From positions 6,386,001 through 6,450,000 of the forward strand of contig NZ_CP117522.1 of assembly GCF_031679605.1 (NCBI RefSeq): DNA of 64,000 bases, read 5' to 3'. This DNA is from Streptomyces luomodiensis (GTDB lineage Bacteria > Actinomycetota > Actinomycetes > Streptomycetales > Streptomycetaceae). Positions 54,641 to 63,459 of this stretch are shown here, piece by piece; the stretch's first letter is position 1, and every line of letters begins with the position of its first letter. Below the pieces are notes generated by a model that ran no database searches, was not told where the DNA came from, and saw only the letters and a list, made by a program, of their open reading frames with translations. Position numbers and translations under genes: made by a program.

Positions 54641-55651
54641 TCAGAAGTCGTCGTCGAAGGCGACCGAGCCCTCGACCGCGACCTGGTAGGCCGAGGCGCG
54701 GCGCTCGAAGAAGTTGGTCAGCTCCTGGACGTTCTGGAGCTCCATGAAGGAGAACGGGTTCTCCGAGCCGAAGACCGCCGGGAAGCCGAGGCGCTGGAGG
54801 CGCTGGTCGGCCACGCACTGGAGGTATTCCCGCATCGACGCGGTGTTCATGCCCGGCAGCCCGTCCCCGCACAGATCGCGGGCGAATTGCAGCTCCGCCT
54901 CGACGGCCTCCTTCAGCATGTCGGTGACCTGCCGCTGGAGCTCGTCGTCGAACAGGTCCGGCTCCTCCTCGCGGACGGTGTCCACGACCGAGAAGGCGAA
55001 CTCCATGTGCATCGACTCGTCGCGGAACACCCAGTTGGTGCCCGTCGCCAGGCCGTGCAGCAGCCCGCGCGAGCGGAACCAGTAGACGTAGGCGAAGGCG
55101 CCGTAGAAGAACAGCCCCTCGATACAGGCCGCGAAGCAGATCAGATTGAGCAGGAAGCGGCGGCGGTCGTCCTTGGTCTCCAGCCGATCGATCTTCTCCA
55201 CCGAGTCCATCCAGCGGAAGCAGAACTCCGCCTTCTCCCGGATGGAGGGGATGTTCTCGACGGCGGCGAAGGCCGCGGCGCGGTCGTCCGGATCGGGGAG
55301 GTAGGTGTCCAGCAGCGTCAGATAGAACTGGACGTGCACCGCCTCCTCGAAGAGCTGCCGCGAGAGATACAGCCGCGCCTCGGGGGAGTTGATGTGCTTG
55401 TAGAGCGTCAGCACCAGGTTGTTGGCCACGATCGAGTCGCCGGTAGCGAAGAAGGCGACCAGACGGCCGATCAGATGCTGTTCACCGGGGGAGAGTTTGG
55501 CGAGGTCGGCGATGTCCGAGTGGAGGTCGACCTCCTCCACGGTCCAGGTGTTCTTGATCGCGTCGCGGTAGCGGTCGTAGAACCGCGGGTACCGCATCGG
55601 CCGCAGGGTCAGTTCGAAGCCCGGGTCGAGCAGGTTCTTGGTGTCACTCAT
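54641..55651 (-). CDS. nrdB: Class Ia ribonucleotide reductase, beta subunit
   Basis: The 336-residue protein is a di-iron ferritin-like protein. EEAVHVQFYLTLL and DESMHMEFAF give the two ExxH metal motifs, and FFATGDSIVANNL and FFYGAFAYVYW are typical of the family. It holds the Tyr radical and delivers it to NrdA. The start follows the nrdA stop by 2 nt (TAACCATG). No further gene follows before the terminator, so the nrdS gene described behind nrdAB in S. coelicolor is not present here. Confidence 0.95.
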   Translation of the reverse strand: MSDTKNLLDPGFELTLRPMRYPRFYDRYRDAIKNTWTVEEVDLHSDIADLAKLSPGEQHLIGRLVAFFATGDSIVANNLVLTLYKHINSPEARLYLSRQLFEEAVHVQFYLTLLDTYLPDPDDRAAAFAAVENIPSIREKAEFCFRWMDSVEKIDRLETKDDRRRFLLNLICFAACIEGLFFYGAFAYVYWFRSRGLLHGLATGTNWVFRDESMHMEFAFSVVDTVREEEPDLFDDELQRQVTDMLKEAVEAELQFARDLCGDGLPGMNTASMREYLQCVADQRLQRLGFPAVFGSENPFSFMELQNVQELTNFFERRASAYQVAVEGSVAFDDDF

Positions 55652-55653
55652 GG

Positions 55654-58080
55654 TTACTGGCAGGCCTCGCAGGACTCGGGGTTTTCCAGGGAGCAGGCGA
55701 CGACCTCGGGGTCGGCGGGCGCCTGCTGGGCGGGGACGGGGGCAGGGGCAGGGGCGGTGGCCGCGGCCCCGCCGCGTGCGCTCTGGGCGATCCGGGTGGC
55801 CGGACGCGAGCGCAGGTAGTACGTGGTCTTGATGCCGCGCTTCCAGGCGTACACGTACATCGAGCTGAGCTTGCCGATGGTCGGCGAGGCCATGAAGAGG
55901 TTCAGCGACTGGCTCTGGTCCAGGTACGGGGTGCGCGCCGCCGCCATGTCGATCAGGGCGCGCTGCGGGATCTCCCACGCCGTGCGGTACAGCTCCCGTA
56001 CGTCGGCGGGCACCCAGGCCAGGTCCTGGACCGAGCCGTTGGACTCGCGCAGCGCCTCCCGGGTCCGGGCGTCCCAGACGCCCAGCTTCTTGAGGTCGTC
56101 CACGAGGTAGGAGTTGACCTGGAGGAACTCCCCGCTGAGCGTTTCGCGCTTGAAGAGGTTGGAGACCTGCGGCTCGATGCACTCGTAGACGCCCGCGATG
56201 GAGGCGATGGTCGCGGTCGGCGCGATCGCCAGCAGCAGCGAGTTCCGCATCCCCGATGTCGCCATCCGGGTGCGCAGCGCCTGCCAGCGCTCCGGCCAGG
56301 TGACTACCGCGTCCGGGTAGTGGTCCGGGTGCAGCACACCGCGTGCGGTGCGGGTCTCGGACCAGGCGGGGAGCGGGCCGTGGCGCTCGGCGAGCTCACA
56401 GGACGCCTCGTAGGCGGCAAGCATGATGCGCTCGGAGATCCGGGTGGACAGCTCCTTGGCCTCGGGCGAGTCGAACGGCAGCCGCAGCCGGAAGAAGACG
56501 TCCTGGAGCCCCATGAGGCCCAGGCCCACCGGACGCCAGCGGGCGTTGGAGGCCCCGGCCTCCTGGGTGGGGTAGAAGTTGATGTCCACCACGCGGTCGA
56601 GGAAGGTCACGGCGGTGTGGACGGTGGCGTCCAGGCGCTCCCAGTCCATCTGCCCGTCCGCGCCGAGGTGCGCGGCGAGGTTGACCGACCCGAGGTTGCA
56701 CACGGCGGTCTCGCCGTCGTCGGTGACCTCCAGGATCTCGGTGCACAGGTTCGAGGAGTGGACGACCCGGCCGGGCTCGGCGGTCTGGTTGGCGGTGCGG
56801 TTGGCGGCGTCCTTGAAGGTCATCCAGCCGTTGCCGGTCTGTGCGAGGGTGCGCATCATCCGGGCGTACAGCTGGCGGGCCGGGACCCGCTTGACCGCCT
56901 TCCCCTCGGCCTCGGCCTTCCGGTACGCGGCGTCGAACTCCTCGCCCCACAGGTCCACCAGCTCGGGGGCGTCGGACGGGGAGAACAGCGACCAGTCGGC
57001 GTCCGCCTCGACCCGGCGCATGAACTCGTCCGGGATCCAGTGGGCGATGTTGAGGTTGTGGGTGCGGCGGGCGTCCTCGCCCGTGTTGTCCCGCAGCTCC
57101 AGGAACTCCTCGAGGTCCGCGTGCCAGCTCTCCAGGTAGACGCAGGCCGCGCCCTTGCGCCGGCCGCCCTGGTTGACGGCGGCCACCGAGGCGTCGAGCG
57201 TGCGCAGGAACGGCACGATGCCGCCGGAGTGCCCGTTGGTGCCCCGGATCAGCGAACCGCGGGCCCGGATGCGGGAGTAGGACAGGCCGATGCCGCCCGC
57301 GTGCTTCGACAGCCGCGCCACCTGGTGGTAGCGGTGGTAGATGGAGTCCAGCTCGTCCAGCGGGGAGTCCAGCAGATAGCAGGACGACATCTGGGGATGC
57401 CGGGTGCCGGAGTTGAACAGCGTGGGGGAGCTGGGCAGGTACGACAGCGTGCTGGTGAGCCGGTACAGCTCGGCCACGTCGTCCAGGGCCCGCTCCGAGA
57501 GGTCCTCGGCGAGCCCGCAGGCCACGCGCAGCAGGAAGTGCTGCGGGGTCTCGATCACCTGGCGGGTGAGCGGGTGGCGCAGCAGGTAGCGGCTGTAGAG
57601 GGTGCGCAGTCCGAAGTAGCCGAAGCGGTCGTCGGCCCCGTCGGCCAGGGCCCGCTCCACCAGCGCGTCCAGCCGCCCGGCGTGGGTGGCGGCGAACTCC
57701 GCGGTGGAGTCGGCGATCAGGCCCTCGCGGTGGCCCACCGCCACGGAGCCGGAGAAGGAGACCGCGCCCTGCCCGGCCGCCTCCTGGGTGATGGTGACCG
57801 CCAGCAGCCGCGCGGCCAGCCGCGAGTACTCCGGTTCCTCGGCGATCAGCCCGGCCGCCGCCTCGGTCGCGAGGGTGCGCAACTCCGCCTCGTCCGAGCC
57901 GGGATGGCGGCCGCGCAGGGCGGCGGCCGCGACCTTTCCGGGGTCGGTGGCGGGCAGGTCGGCGGTGAGGCCGGTGAGGGTCCGCAGCAGGGCGGTCCCG
58001 GGCGCGTCGCCCGCTGCCCGGGGAACCGCTGCCTGAGAATCCGCCTGTTCTGAAACCGGATCGGCGGGCGCGATGGTCAC
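55654..58080 (-). CDS. nrdA: Class Ia ribonucleotide reductase, alpha subunit
   Basis: The 808-residue protein has SCYLLDSPLDEL, the radical-site NLCTEILE and a C-terminal redox Cys tail (ACSLENPESCEACQ). There is no N-terminal ATP-cone of usual length, only about 60 low-complexity residues, so allosteric activity control may differ from E. coli. The start is GTG (VTIAPADPV) with GGGAGAG upstream. Three controls appear to lie in front: paired NrdR boxes, a B12 riboswitch and a hairpin covering the RBS. Confidence 0.95.
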   Translation of the reverse strand: MTIAPADPVSEQADSQAAVPRAAGDAPGTALLRTLTGLTADLPATDPGKVAAAALRGRHPGSDEAELRTLATEAAAGLIAEEPEYSRLAARLLAVTITQEAAGQGAVSFSGSVAVGHREGLIADSTAEFAATHAGRLDALVERALADGADDRFGYFGLRTLYSRYLLRHPLTRQVIETPQHFLLRVACGLAEDLSERALDDVAELYRLTSTLSYLPSSPTLFNSGTRHPQMSSCYLLDSPLDELDSIYHRYHQVARLSKHAGGIGLSYSRIRARGSLIRGTNGHSGGIVPFLRTLDASVAAVNQGGRRKGAACVYLESWHADLEEFLELRDNTGEDARRTHNLNIAHWIPDEFMRRVEADADWSLFSPSDAPELVDLWGEEFDAAYRKAEAEGKAVKRVPARQLYARMMRTLAQTGNGWMTFKDAANRTANQTAEPGRVVHSSNLCTEILEVTDDGETAVCNLGSVNLAAHLGADGQMDWERLDATVHTAVTFLDRVVDINFYPTQEAGASNARWRPVGLGLMGLQDVFFRLRLPFDSPEAKELSTRISERIMLAAYEASCELAERHGPLPAWSETRTARGVLHPDHYPDAVVTWPERWQALRTRMATSGMRNSLLLAIAPTATIASIAGVYECIEPQVSNLFKRETLSGEFLQVNSYLVDDLKKLGVWDARTREALRESNGSVQDLAWVPADVRELYRTAWEIPQRALIDMAAARTPYLDQSQSLNLFMASPTIGKLSSMYVYAWKRGIKTTYYLRSRPATRIAQSARGGAAATAPAPAPVPAQQAPADPEVVACSLENPESCEACQ

Positions 58081-58091
58081 TGAAGTGCTCT

Positions 58092-58117
58092 CCCTCGCTC
58101 GGCTGGGGCCGCGAGGG
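58092..58117 (-). promoter_or_regulatory. RBS-sequestering hairpin of nrdA
   Basis: On the minus strand CCCTCGC pairs perfectly over 7 bp with GCGAGGG, whose last three bases are the first part of the nrdA RBS GGGAGAG (58094-58088). It could be the expression platform of the riboswitch. Confidence 0.6.
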
Positions 58118-58194
58118 GGGCGATGGGCGCGCGGGCATGCCGGTGCCGCACTCCTCGTACGCCGGGCACACCACGCAGCGTCCATCGGCCCAAC

Positions 58195-58325
58195 CCACGA
58201 GGCCGGGGGACGTGTTCTGAACGGCCGTCGGCAGGTGCTCGGACTCATGGGTACGCCGCATAAGCGCACACATACACCGTTGCGGGACAGTTCCGGATTC
58301 GCACCGGATTCCCCTGCGGCGACAG
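58195..58325 (-). promoter_or_regulatory. Cobalamin (B12) riboswitch upstream of nrdAB
   Basis: The conserved core is present in order on the minus strand: GGGGAATCCGGTGCGAATCC (from 58314), CTGTCCCGCAACGGTG (58290-58275) and AGTCCGAGCACCTGCC (58245-58230). B12 control of class Ia nrd genes by such an RNA, which favours the B12-dependent class II enzyme when the vitamin is present, is established in S. coelicolor. Confidence 0.93.
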
Positions 58326-58335
58326 CGAGCATGAG

Positions 58336-58382
58336 CATACATCTTGTGTCGGCCGGCGCACGTGCCCCCACATGTTGTGTCG
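58336..58382 (-). promoter_or_regulatory. Tandem NrdR boxes of the nrdAB promoter
   Basis: Two 16-bp boxes, CGACACAACATGTGGG (58382-58367) and CGACACAAGATGTATG (58351-58336), share CGACACAA-ATGT and are exactly 31 bp apart, about three helical turns. That is the usual layout for NrdR repressor. TATGCT overlapping the second box may be the -10. Confidence 0.82.
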
Positions 58383-58409
58383 GGAGGTGCGGAGTTTCGT
58401 GCGAATGTG

Positions 58410-59918
58410 CTAGTGCGTTCCGTAGGCGGCCCATGACCTGGGGCCCGTCGCGCGCCATCCGCCGAGCGCCTCGTCGAGCCGGGCGCGGTAGCCGGCGTAG
58501 CCGTCCTCGAAGAGCTCGCGGAGGTCCGCGCGGGGTTCGACGGTGCGCGCGTCGGCCTGCCAGCGCTCCGCGTCGACCGGGTCGCCGAGGGCCCGCCAGG
58601 CGACCGCCACCGCGCCCCGCGCACCCACCTCGGGCTCGTTCGGGATGCGCACCGGGCGGCCGATGACATCGGCGAACAGCCGGGCCCACGCCGTGGACCG
58701 GGTGCCGCCGCCGCACAGCGCCAGGCTCGCGGAGAGCCCGGCGGCCTCCAGGCAGTGGCGTGCGGCGTAGGCGACGGCTTCGCAGACCGCGCGGACCGCG
58801 TCGGCGCGGGTGGCGCCCAGCGTGAGCCCGTCCAGCCGCCCCCGCGCGGCGGGTTCCACGAACGGCGCGCGCTCCCCGGCGCCGGACAGGAAGGGCAGGG
58901 CGGTCACGCCGTTGGCGCCGGGCGGTGCGGCCTCGAGTATCGCGTCCAGCTCGGCCGTGGTCGCGCCGGTGAACTCCAGCACCCACTCCAGGGCCGCGGT
59001 GCCGACCATCGCGGGCATGGCGCGCAGCCAGCGGTCCGGATCGGGGGTGCACAGCCACATCCCCGCCGGATCGCCGGCCGGGTCGATCCGCGCGCTGTCG
59101 GTGAGCACCTGGCTGGCCAGGGTGGTGCCGACGATCAGCAACCCGTCGCCCACCTCGCACACCCCGCTGCCGATGGCGCAGGCCGGGAGGTCGTACGGGC
59201 CCGCCGTGACCGGCAGCCCGGCCGGCAGTCCCAGCAGCCGCGCGCCCGCCCCGTCCAGCCGCGCGACCGCGCCCGGGGCGGCGGGCGGCGGCAACAGCCG
59301 GGCGTACGCGGCGATTCCGCACACGTCCAGGGCCTGGGTCACGTACTGACGGGTGGTCACGTCCAGGAACGGCAGTGAGGCGTCGGAGGCGTCCACGCCG
59401 ATGACGCCGGTCAGCCGCTGGGCGACCGCGTCCACGCAGTAGCCCGCGACCTCGGCCCGCGCCAGGGCCTCCGGCTCGTGCTCGGCCAGCCAGGCCAGCA
59501 GCGGGGCGTGGCAGCCGGGGAACACCCCCGAGCCGGTGAGGGCGTACAGCGCCCGCAGGGTGCCGTCCTCGCCCCAGCGGGCCACGGTGTCGCCCGCCCT
59601 GCCGTCCATCCAGGAGATCGGCGGACGCACCGCCCGGCCCGCCGCGTCCCGCAGCCACATGCCGTCCCCCTGGCCGGTGAGCGCGAGTGCGGCCGGGGGG
59701 CCGGGGAGGGCGGCGGCGACCTCCCGGCACACCTCGCCGACCGTGCGCAGCACGTCCTCCAGGTCCTGCTCCACCCGGCCGCCGGGCAGCCGCTCCAGCC
59801 GGCTGGGGCGGCTCGCGGAGGCCACCGCCCGGCCGTCCCGGCCGAAGGCCACGGCCTTGGTGACGGAGGTGCCGACGTCGACTCCGATGATCACGTCGTG
59901 GGCGGCGAGGACGCGCAT
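58410..59918 (-). CDS. FGGY-family carbohydrate kinase (first)
   Basis: The 502-residue protein has the FGGY N-terminal domain (VIIGVDVGTSVTKAVAFGRDG; key DVGTSVTK), ALTGQGDGMWL, WMDGRAGD and a C-terminal domain with LCGGGTRSTAWARLFADV. Xylulokinase/ribulokinase-like enzymes phosphorylate sugars or polyols; the substrate cannot be decided. It is divergent from the phosphatase-DeoR-kinase cluster across a 149-bp AT-richer spacer, so it probably belongs to the same pathway. Confidence 0.9.
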   Translation of the reverse strand: MRVLAAHDVIIGVDVGTSVTKAVAFGRDGRAVASASRPSRLERLPGGRVEQDLEDVLRTVGEVCREVAAALPGPPAALALTGQGDGMWLRDAAGRAVRPPISWMDGRAGDTVARWGEDGTLRALYALTGSGVFPGCHAPLLAWLAEHEPEALARAEVAGYCVDAVAQRLTGVIGVDASDASLPFLDVTTRQYVTQALDVCGIAAYARLLPPPAAPGAVARLDGAGARLLGLPAGLPVTAGPYDLPACAIGSGVCEVGDGLLIVGTTLASQVLTDSARIDPAGDPAGMWLCTPDPDRWLRAMPAMVGTAALEWVLEFTGATTAELDAILEAAPPGANGVTALPFLSGAGERAPFVEPAARGRLDGLTLGATRADAVRAVCEAVAYAARHCLEAAGLSASLALCGGGTRSTAWARLFADVIGRPVRIPNEPEVGARGAVAVAWRALGDPVDAERWQADARTVEPRADLRELFEDGYAGYRARLDEALGGWRATGPRSWAAYGTH

Positions 59919-60067
59919 GGGTGGCCTTCCTTCCGGCGTGCTTCGGGGTGTGCTTCCGGGCTCTCGGGTGTGCTTCGGGGCGTGCTTCGGCGTTTCATAA
60001 CATGGGCGATGCTAGATTTAACATCTACAACTTGATCAGACAATGCCCGACACAGGGGAGGCCCCGG
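59919..60067. promoter_or_regulatory. Divergent promoter region of the sugar-kinase cluster
   Basis: An AT-richer stretch with GATTTAACATC (60015-60025, containing TTAAC) and TTGATCAGACAATG. On the plus strand TAGATT is a possible -10. A regulator of the cluster probably binds here; the TTAAC word recurs three times before the second kinase. Confidence 0.5.
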
Positions 60068-60712
60068 ATGAGCGCCCGACTGCTGCTCGTACGTCACGGC
60101 GAGACCGTGTGGCACGCGGAGAACCGCTACGCCGGCACCTCCGACATCGACCTGACCGAACGGGGGCATCGCCAGGCCCGCGCGCTCGCCCGGTGGGCCG
60201 GGCGGCGCGGCGCGGACGCGGTGGCCTGTTCCCCGCTGAGCCGCGCCCGGCGGACGGCCGAGCCGGCGGCGCGGGCGCTGGGCCTGGTGCCCGAGGTGAT
60301 CGAGGACCTGCGCGAGCTCGACTTCGGCTGGGGCGAGGGCCGCACCATCGCCGAGCTGGAGGCGGAGGACCCGGCCGCCGTCGCGGCGTTCCGGCGCGAC
60401 CCCGAGACCGGTGCCTTCCCCGGTTCCGAGCCGCCCGGCCGGGCGGCGGCGCGGGCGGTGGCCGCCCTGCGCGGGCTCGCCGCCGCGCACGAGGGCGGCA
60501 CGGTGCTCGTCGTCGCCCACAACTCCCTGCTGCGGCTGGCGCTGTGCGCGCTGCTCACCATCCCCGTCGGCCGCTACCGCCAGGTCTTCCCCCGGCTGGA
60601 CAACGCGGCGGTGACCGAGGTCGAACTGGCCGGTGAGGCGACGGCGCTGCGCTCCCTGAACGTGCCCACCGAGACCGTTCCGGCGGCCGGTGCGGAAGGA
60701 TTCCCGGCATGA
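60068..60712 (+). CDS. Histidine-phosphatase-superfamily protein (phosphoglycerate-mutase-like)
   Basis: The 214-residue protein has LLLVRHGETVWH (phosphohistidine site), a second Arg in SPLSRARRT, ELDFGWGEG and VVAHNSLLRL. It should remove phosphate from a small metabolite, perhaps a sugar phosphate of this cluster. GGGAGG lies 6 nt before the ATG. deoR begins within its stop codon. Confidence 0.9.
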   Translation: MSARLLLVRHGETVWHAENRYAGTSDIDLTERGHRQARALARWAGRRGADAVACSPLSRARRTAEPAARALGLVPEVIEDLRELDFGWGEGRTIAELEAEDPAAVAAFRRDPETGAFPGSEPPGRAAARAVAALRGLAAAHEGGTVLVVAHNSLLRLALCALLTIPVGRYRQVFPRLDNAAVTEVELAGEATALRSLNVPTETVPAAGAEGFPA

Positions 60713-61521
60713 CCACGACCGGAGCGCCCGGCGGCCAGGCCCACCCCCAGGCCCGCCCCCAGGACGCGCGCAGACAGCTGATCACCGAGTACGTCCTCGA
60801 ACACGCCACCGCCACCGCGGCCGAGCTGGCCGGGCTCACCGGGGTCAGCCTGATGACGGTGCACCGCGACCTGGACGAGCTGGCCAGGCTCGGTGTGCTG
60901 CGGAAGTTCCGGGGCGGGGTCTCGGCGCTGCCCTCGTCGGTCTTCGAGTCCAGCCTGGAGTACCGGCTGGGCGTCAACCGCGCCGAGAAGGAGGCGGTCG
61001 CGGCGGCCGCCGCCGAGCTGGTCGAGCCCGGTATGTCGGTGATGCTGGACGACTCCACGACCGCGCTCGCCCTGGCCCGGCTGCTCGTCGACGCCGCGCC
61101 GCTGACCGTGGTGACCAACGCCCGGCGGGTGGTGGAGGTCTTCGCCGGGGTGCCGCGGACCCGGCTGATCGGGCTCGGCGGGGAGTACTCCCACACCCAT
61201 GACTCGTTTCTCGGCGTGCCCTGCGCGGAGGCGATCGGGGGGCTGTCCGTGGACATGGTGCTGGTCAGCACCTCGGCGATGGACGCGCGCACCACCTACC
61301 ACCAGGAGCAGGACGTGGTGCTGGTCAAGCGGGCGATGCTCGCGGCCGGCAGCCGCAAGGTGCTGCTGATGGACGCCTCGAAGACCCGGCGCACGGCGCT
61401 GCACCGGCTGTGCCCGATGGACGACTTCGACCATCTGGTGGTGGACGACGGGATCGAGGCGGAGCTGCTGGGTGAGCTGCGGGAGCGGGTGGATGTGCGG
61501 GTCGCGGGACCTGCTTCTTAA
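60709..61521 (+). CDS. DeoR-family transcriptional regulator
   Basis: The 270-residue protein has a DeoR helix-turn-helix (TAAELAGLTGVSLMTVHRDL; key VSLMTVHRDLDEL) and the sugar-phosphate-sensing DeoRC domain (VMLDDSTTALALA, VTNARRVVEVF). DeoR proteins repress sugar-catabolism genes and respond to a phosphorylated intermediate. The ATG overlaps the phosphatase stop (ATGA). Likely targets are the neighbouring TTAAC-containing promoters. Confidence 0.93.
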   Translation: MTTTGAPGGQAHPQARPQDARRQLITEYVLEHATATAAELAGLTGVSLMTVHRDLDELARLGVLRKFRGGVSALPSSVFESSLEYRLGVNRAEKEAVAAAAAELVEPGMSVMLDDSTTALALARLLVDAAPLTVVTNARRVVEVFAGVPRTRLIGLGGEYSHTHDSFLGVPCAEAIGGLSVDMVLVSTSAMDARTTYHQEQDVVLVKRAMLAAGSRKVLLMDASKTRRTALHRLCPMDDFDHLVVDDGIEAELLGELRERVDVRVAGPAS

Positions 61522-61545
61522 CGCGGCTGGTGTTAACTTAACGTC
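61518..61545 (+). promoter_or_regulatory. Putative DeoR operator and -10 of the second kinase gene
   Basis: TTAAC occurs at 61518, 61533 and 61538; the last two lie in the inverted repeat GTTAA-C-TTAAC (61532-61542). TAACTT inside it lies 6 nt before the ATG at 61546, so the operator probably covers the -10 of a leaderless transcript. Confidence 0.6.
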
Positions 61546-63444
61546 ATGCGTGTGGCAGCTGCGGGAACCGAGATGGTGGCCGGGATCGACATCGCCACGG
61601 CGGCGGTGCGGGTGATGTGCGTGGACGCACACGGAAGGGTGCGCTCCGAGGGCCGCGCGCCCCTGCCCCGCCCGACGCGGAGCGCGGGCGGGCGCGGCGA
61701 GCAGGACGCGCGGGCCTGGTGGCCGGCCGTCGCGGCGGCCCTCCGCCAGGCGACGGCCGCGCTCCCGGCGGGCGGCCGGGAGGTGGTGGCCGTCGCCACC
61801 TCGGCGACCTCCGGCACGGTCGTCCTGGCGGACGGCGCGGGCGAACCGCTCGGCCCCGCCCTGATGTACGACGACCGCCGCGCCGCCGAACTCAACGCCC
61901 ACGCCCAGCGGCTGGGCTCCCCGCGCTGGCAGGCCCTGGGCCTGACGGTCGGCCCGACGGCGGCCCTGGGCCGCATCGCCTGGCTGGCGGAGGCGGAAGG
62001 GATCACCGACAGCCGACGCGCCGGCCGCGGCCGGCCGCAGCACGCCGAGCCGAAGCCCCTGCCCGTCGACCAGCCGACACCCGCCGCCGACGAAGGCCCA
62101 CGCCTTCCGGGCGACGATGCGGGTGCCGCGGGTGCGGCGGGTGCGGTGGGCAACAGCGGGTCGGCGGTCGCGGCGGGTGGTGCCGGTTTGGTGGGCGAGG
62201 CGGGTGCGGCTGGTCTGGCGGGTGCGGCCGACGAGGCGGGCGATGGTGGTTCGGCGGGCGGGACAGGGGCGGCGGGGCTGGCGGACGAGGCGGTCGACGG
62301 CGGTCTCGCGTGCGGCGGTCTGGCGGGCGCGACGAGTCCGGCGGGCGACAGCGGGTCTGCAGGCGACAGCGGGTCGGCGGGCGACGGGCTGGGCGGGGGC
62401 GGGTCCTCCGGGCACGGGCTGGGTGGGGGCCGGTCCTCCGCCGACGGGCGGGGCCGGCGTCTGCTCCATACCTCCGATCTCATCGCGTGGCGGCTCACCG
62501 GCGGGCCCGTCGCCACCGACTGGAGTCACGCCCTCAAGAGCGGCTACGACGCACGCGTGGGCGAGTGGCCGGGCGAGGTCCTGGACGCGCTGGGCGTGCC
62601 GTCCGCCTGGTTGCCCGCCGTCGAGCCGCCGACCACCGAAGTGGGCACGGTGTGTGCGGCCGCCGCGCGCGAAACCGGGCTGCCGGTGGGCTGTGCGGTG
62701 CGCCTGGGGATGACGGACGGCTGCGCCGGGCAGATCGCCACGGGGGCCGTGCGGCCCGGTCAGTTCGTGGGCGTCCTCGGTACCACGTACGTCCTCAAGG
62801 GCGTCACCCGGGAGCTGGTCGTCGACCCGGCCGGTGCGCTCTACAGCCACCGCCACCCCGACGGGTGGTGGCTGCCGGGCGGCGCGTCCAATACGGGCGG
62901 CGAGGCCCTCGCGGACGTCCCCGCCGGTCGACTCGCCGCCCTCGACCGTGCTGCGGCCGCCCGCGGACCCGCGTCCGTGGTCGCCTACACCCTGCGCCGT
63001 GAGGGCGAGCGCTTCCCGTTCGTCAGCGGTGAGGCGCGCGGCTTCCTCCTGGGCACTCCGGCCGACGACGCCGACCGCCACCGCGCCGCCCTGGAGGGCG
63101 TCGCCTTCCTGGAACGCCTCGCCATCGAGCGGGTACGGGAGCTGGGCGTCGCGGTCGAGGGCCCGCTGTGGGCGGCGGGTGGCGGCAGCCGCAGCCCGGT
63201 GTGGACCCGTATCCGCGCCACCGCCCTCGGCATGCCCCTGCGCGTCGCCGACCACGCCGAAACCGCCTTCGGCGCGGCCCTCCTCGCCGCCTCCGGCAGC
63301 CTCCACCCGGACCTCGCGGCGAGCGCCGCCGCGATGGTCCGTACCGGCCGGGACATCGAGCCCGACGAGACCGAACGCGCCGCCCTCGACGCCTCGTACG
63401 CCGCCTTCACCGCCGCCCTGCGCGAGCGCGGCTGGCTGCGCTAG
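61546..63444 (+). CDS. FGGY-family carbohydrate kinase (second) with a Gly/Ala-rich insertion
   Basis: The 632-residue protein is a carbohydrate kinase with VAGIDIATAAVRVM at the start, VGPTAALGRIAWLAE, GMTDGCAGQIATG, LGTTYVLKG and WAAGGGSRSPVWTRI. Between residues about 160 and 305 it carries roughly 145 residues of Gly/Ala/Ser/Asp repeats (AAGAAGAVGNSGSAV, GDSGSAGDSGSAGD) which is absent from normal FGGY kinases (about 480-500 residues). The insertion is in frame and leaves both domains intact. The start ATG follows a TAACTT box. Confidence 0.88.
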   Translation: MRVAAAGTEMVAGIDIATAAVRVMCVDAHGRVRSEGRAPLPRPTRSAGGRGEQDARAWWPAVAAALRQATAALPAGGREVVAVATSATSGTVVLADGAGEPLGPALMYDDRRAAELNAHAQRLGSPRWQALGLTVGPTAALGRIAWLAEAEGITDSRRAGRGRPQHAEPKPLPVDQPTPAADEGPRLPGDDAGAAGAAGAVGNSGSAVAAGGAGLVGEAGAAGLAGAADEAGDGGSAGGTGAAGLADEAVDGGLACGGLAGATSPAGDSGSAGDSGSAGDGLGGGGSSGHGLGGGRSSADGRGRRLLHTSDLIAWRLTGGPVATDWSHALKSGYDARVGEWPGEVLDALGVPSAWLPAVEPPTTEVGTVCAAAARETGLPVGCAVRLGMTDGCAGQIATGAVRPGQFVGVLGTTYVLKGVTRELVVDPAGALYSHRHPDGWWLPGGASNTGGEALADVPAGRLAALDRAAAARGPASVVAYTLRREGERFPFVSGEARGFLLGTPADDADRHRAALEGVAFLERLAIERVRELGVAVEGPLWAAGGGSRSPVWTRIRATALGMPLRVADHAETAFGAALLAASGSLHPDLAASAAAMVRTGRDIEPDETERAALDASYAAFTAALRERGWLR

Positions 63445-63459
63445 GCGCCCGGTCCGCCG

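Noticed and set aside
58081..59730. Continuous open frame extending nrdA by about 550 codons
   Set aside because: The extension covers the riboswitch and the antisense-frame part of the FGGY kinase gene; NrdA starts at GTG 58080 with an RBS.
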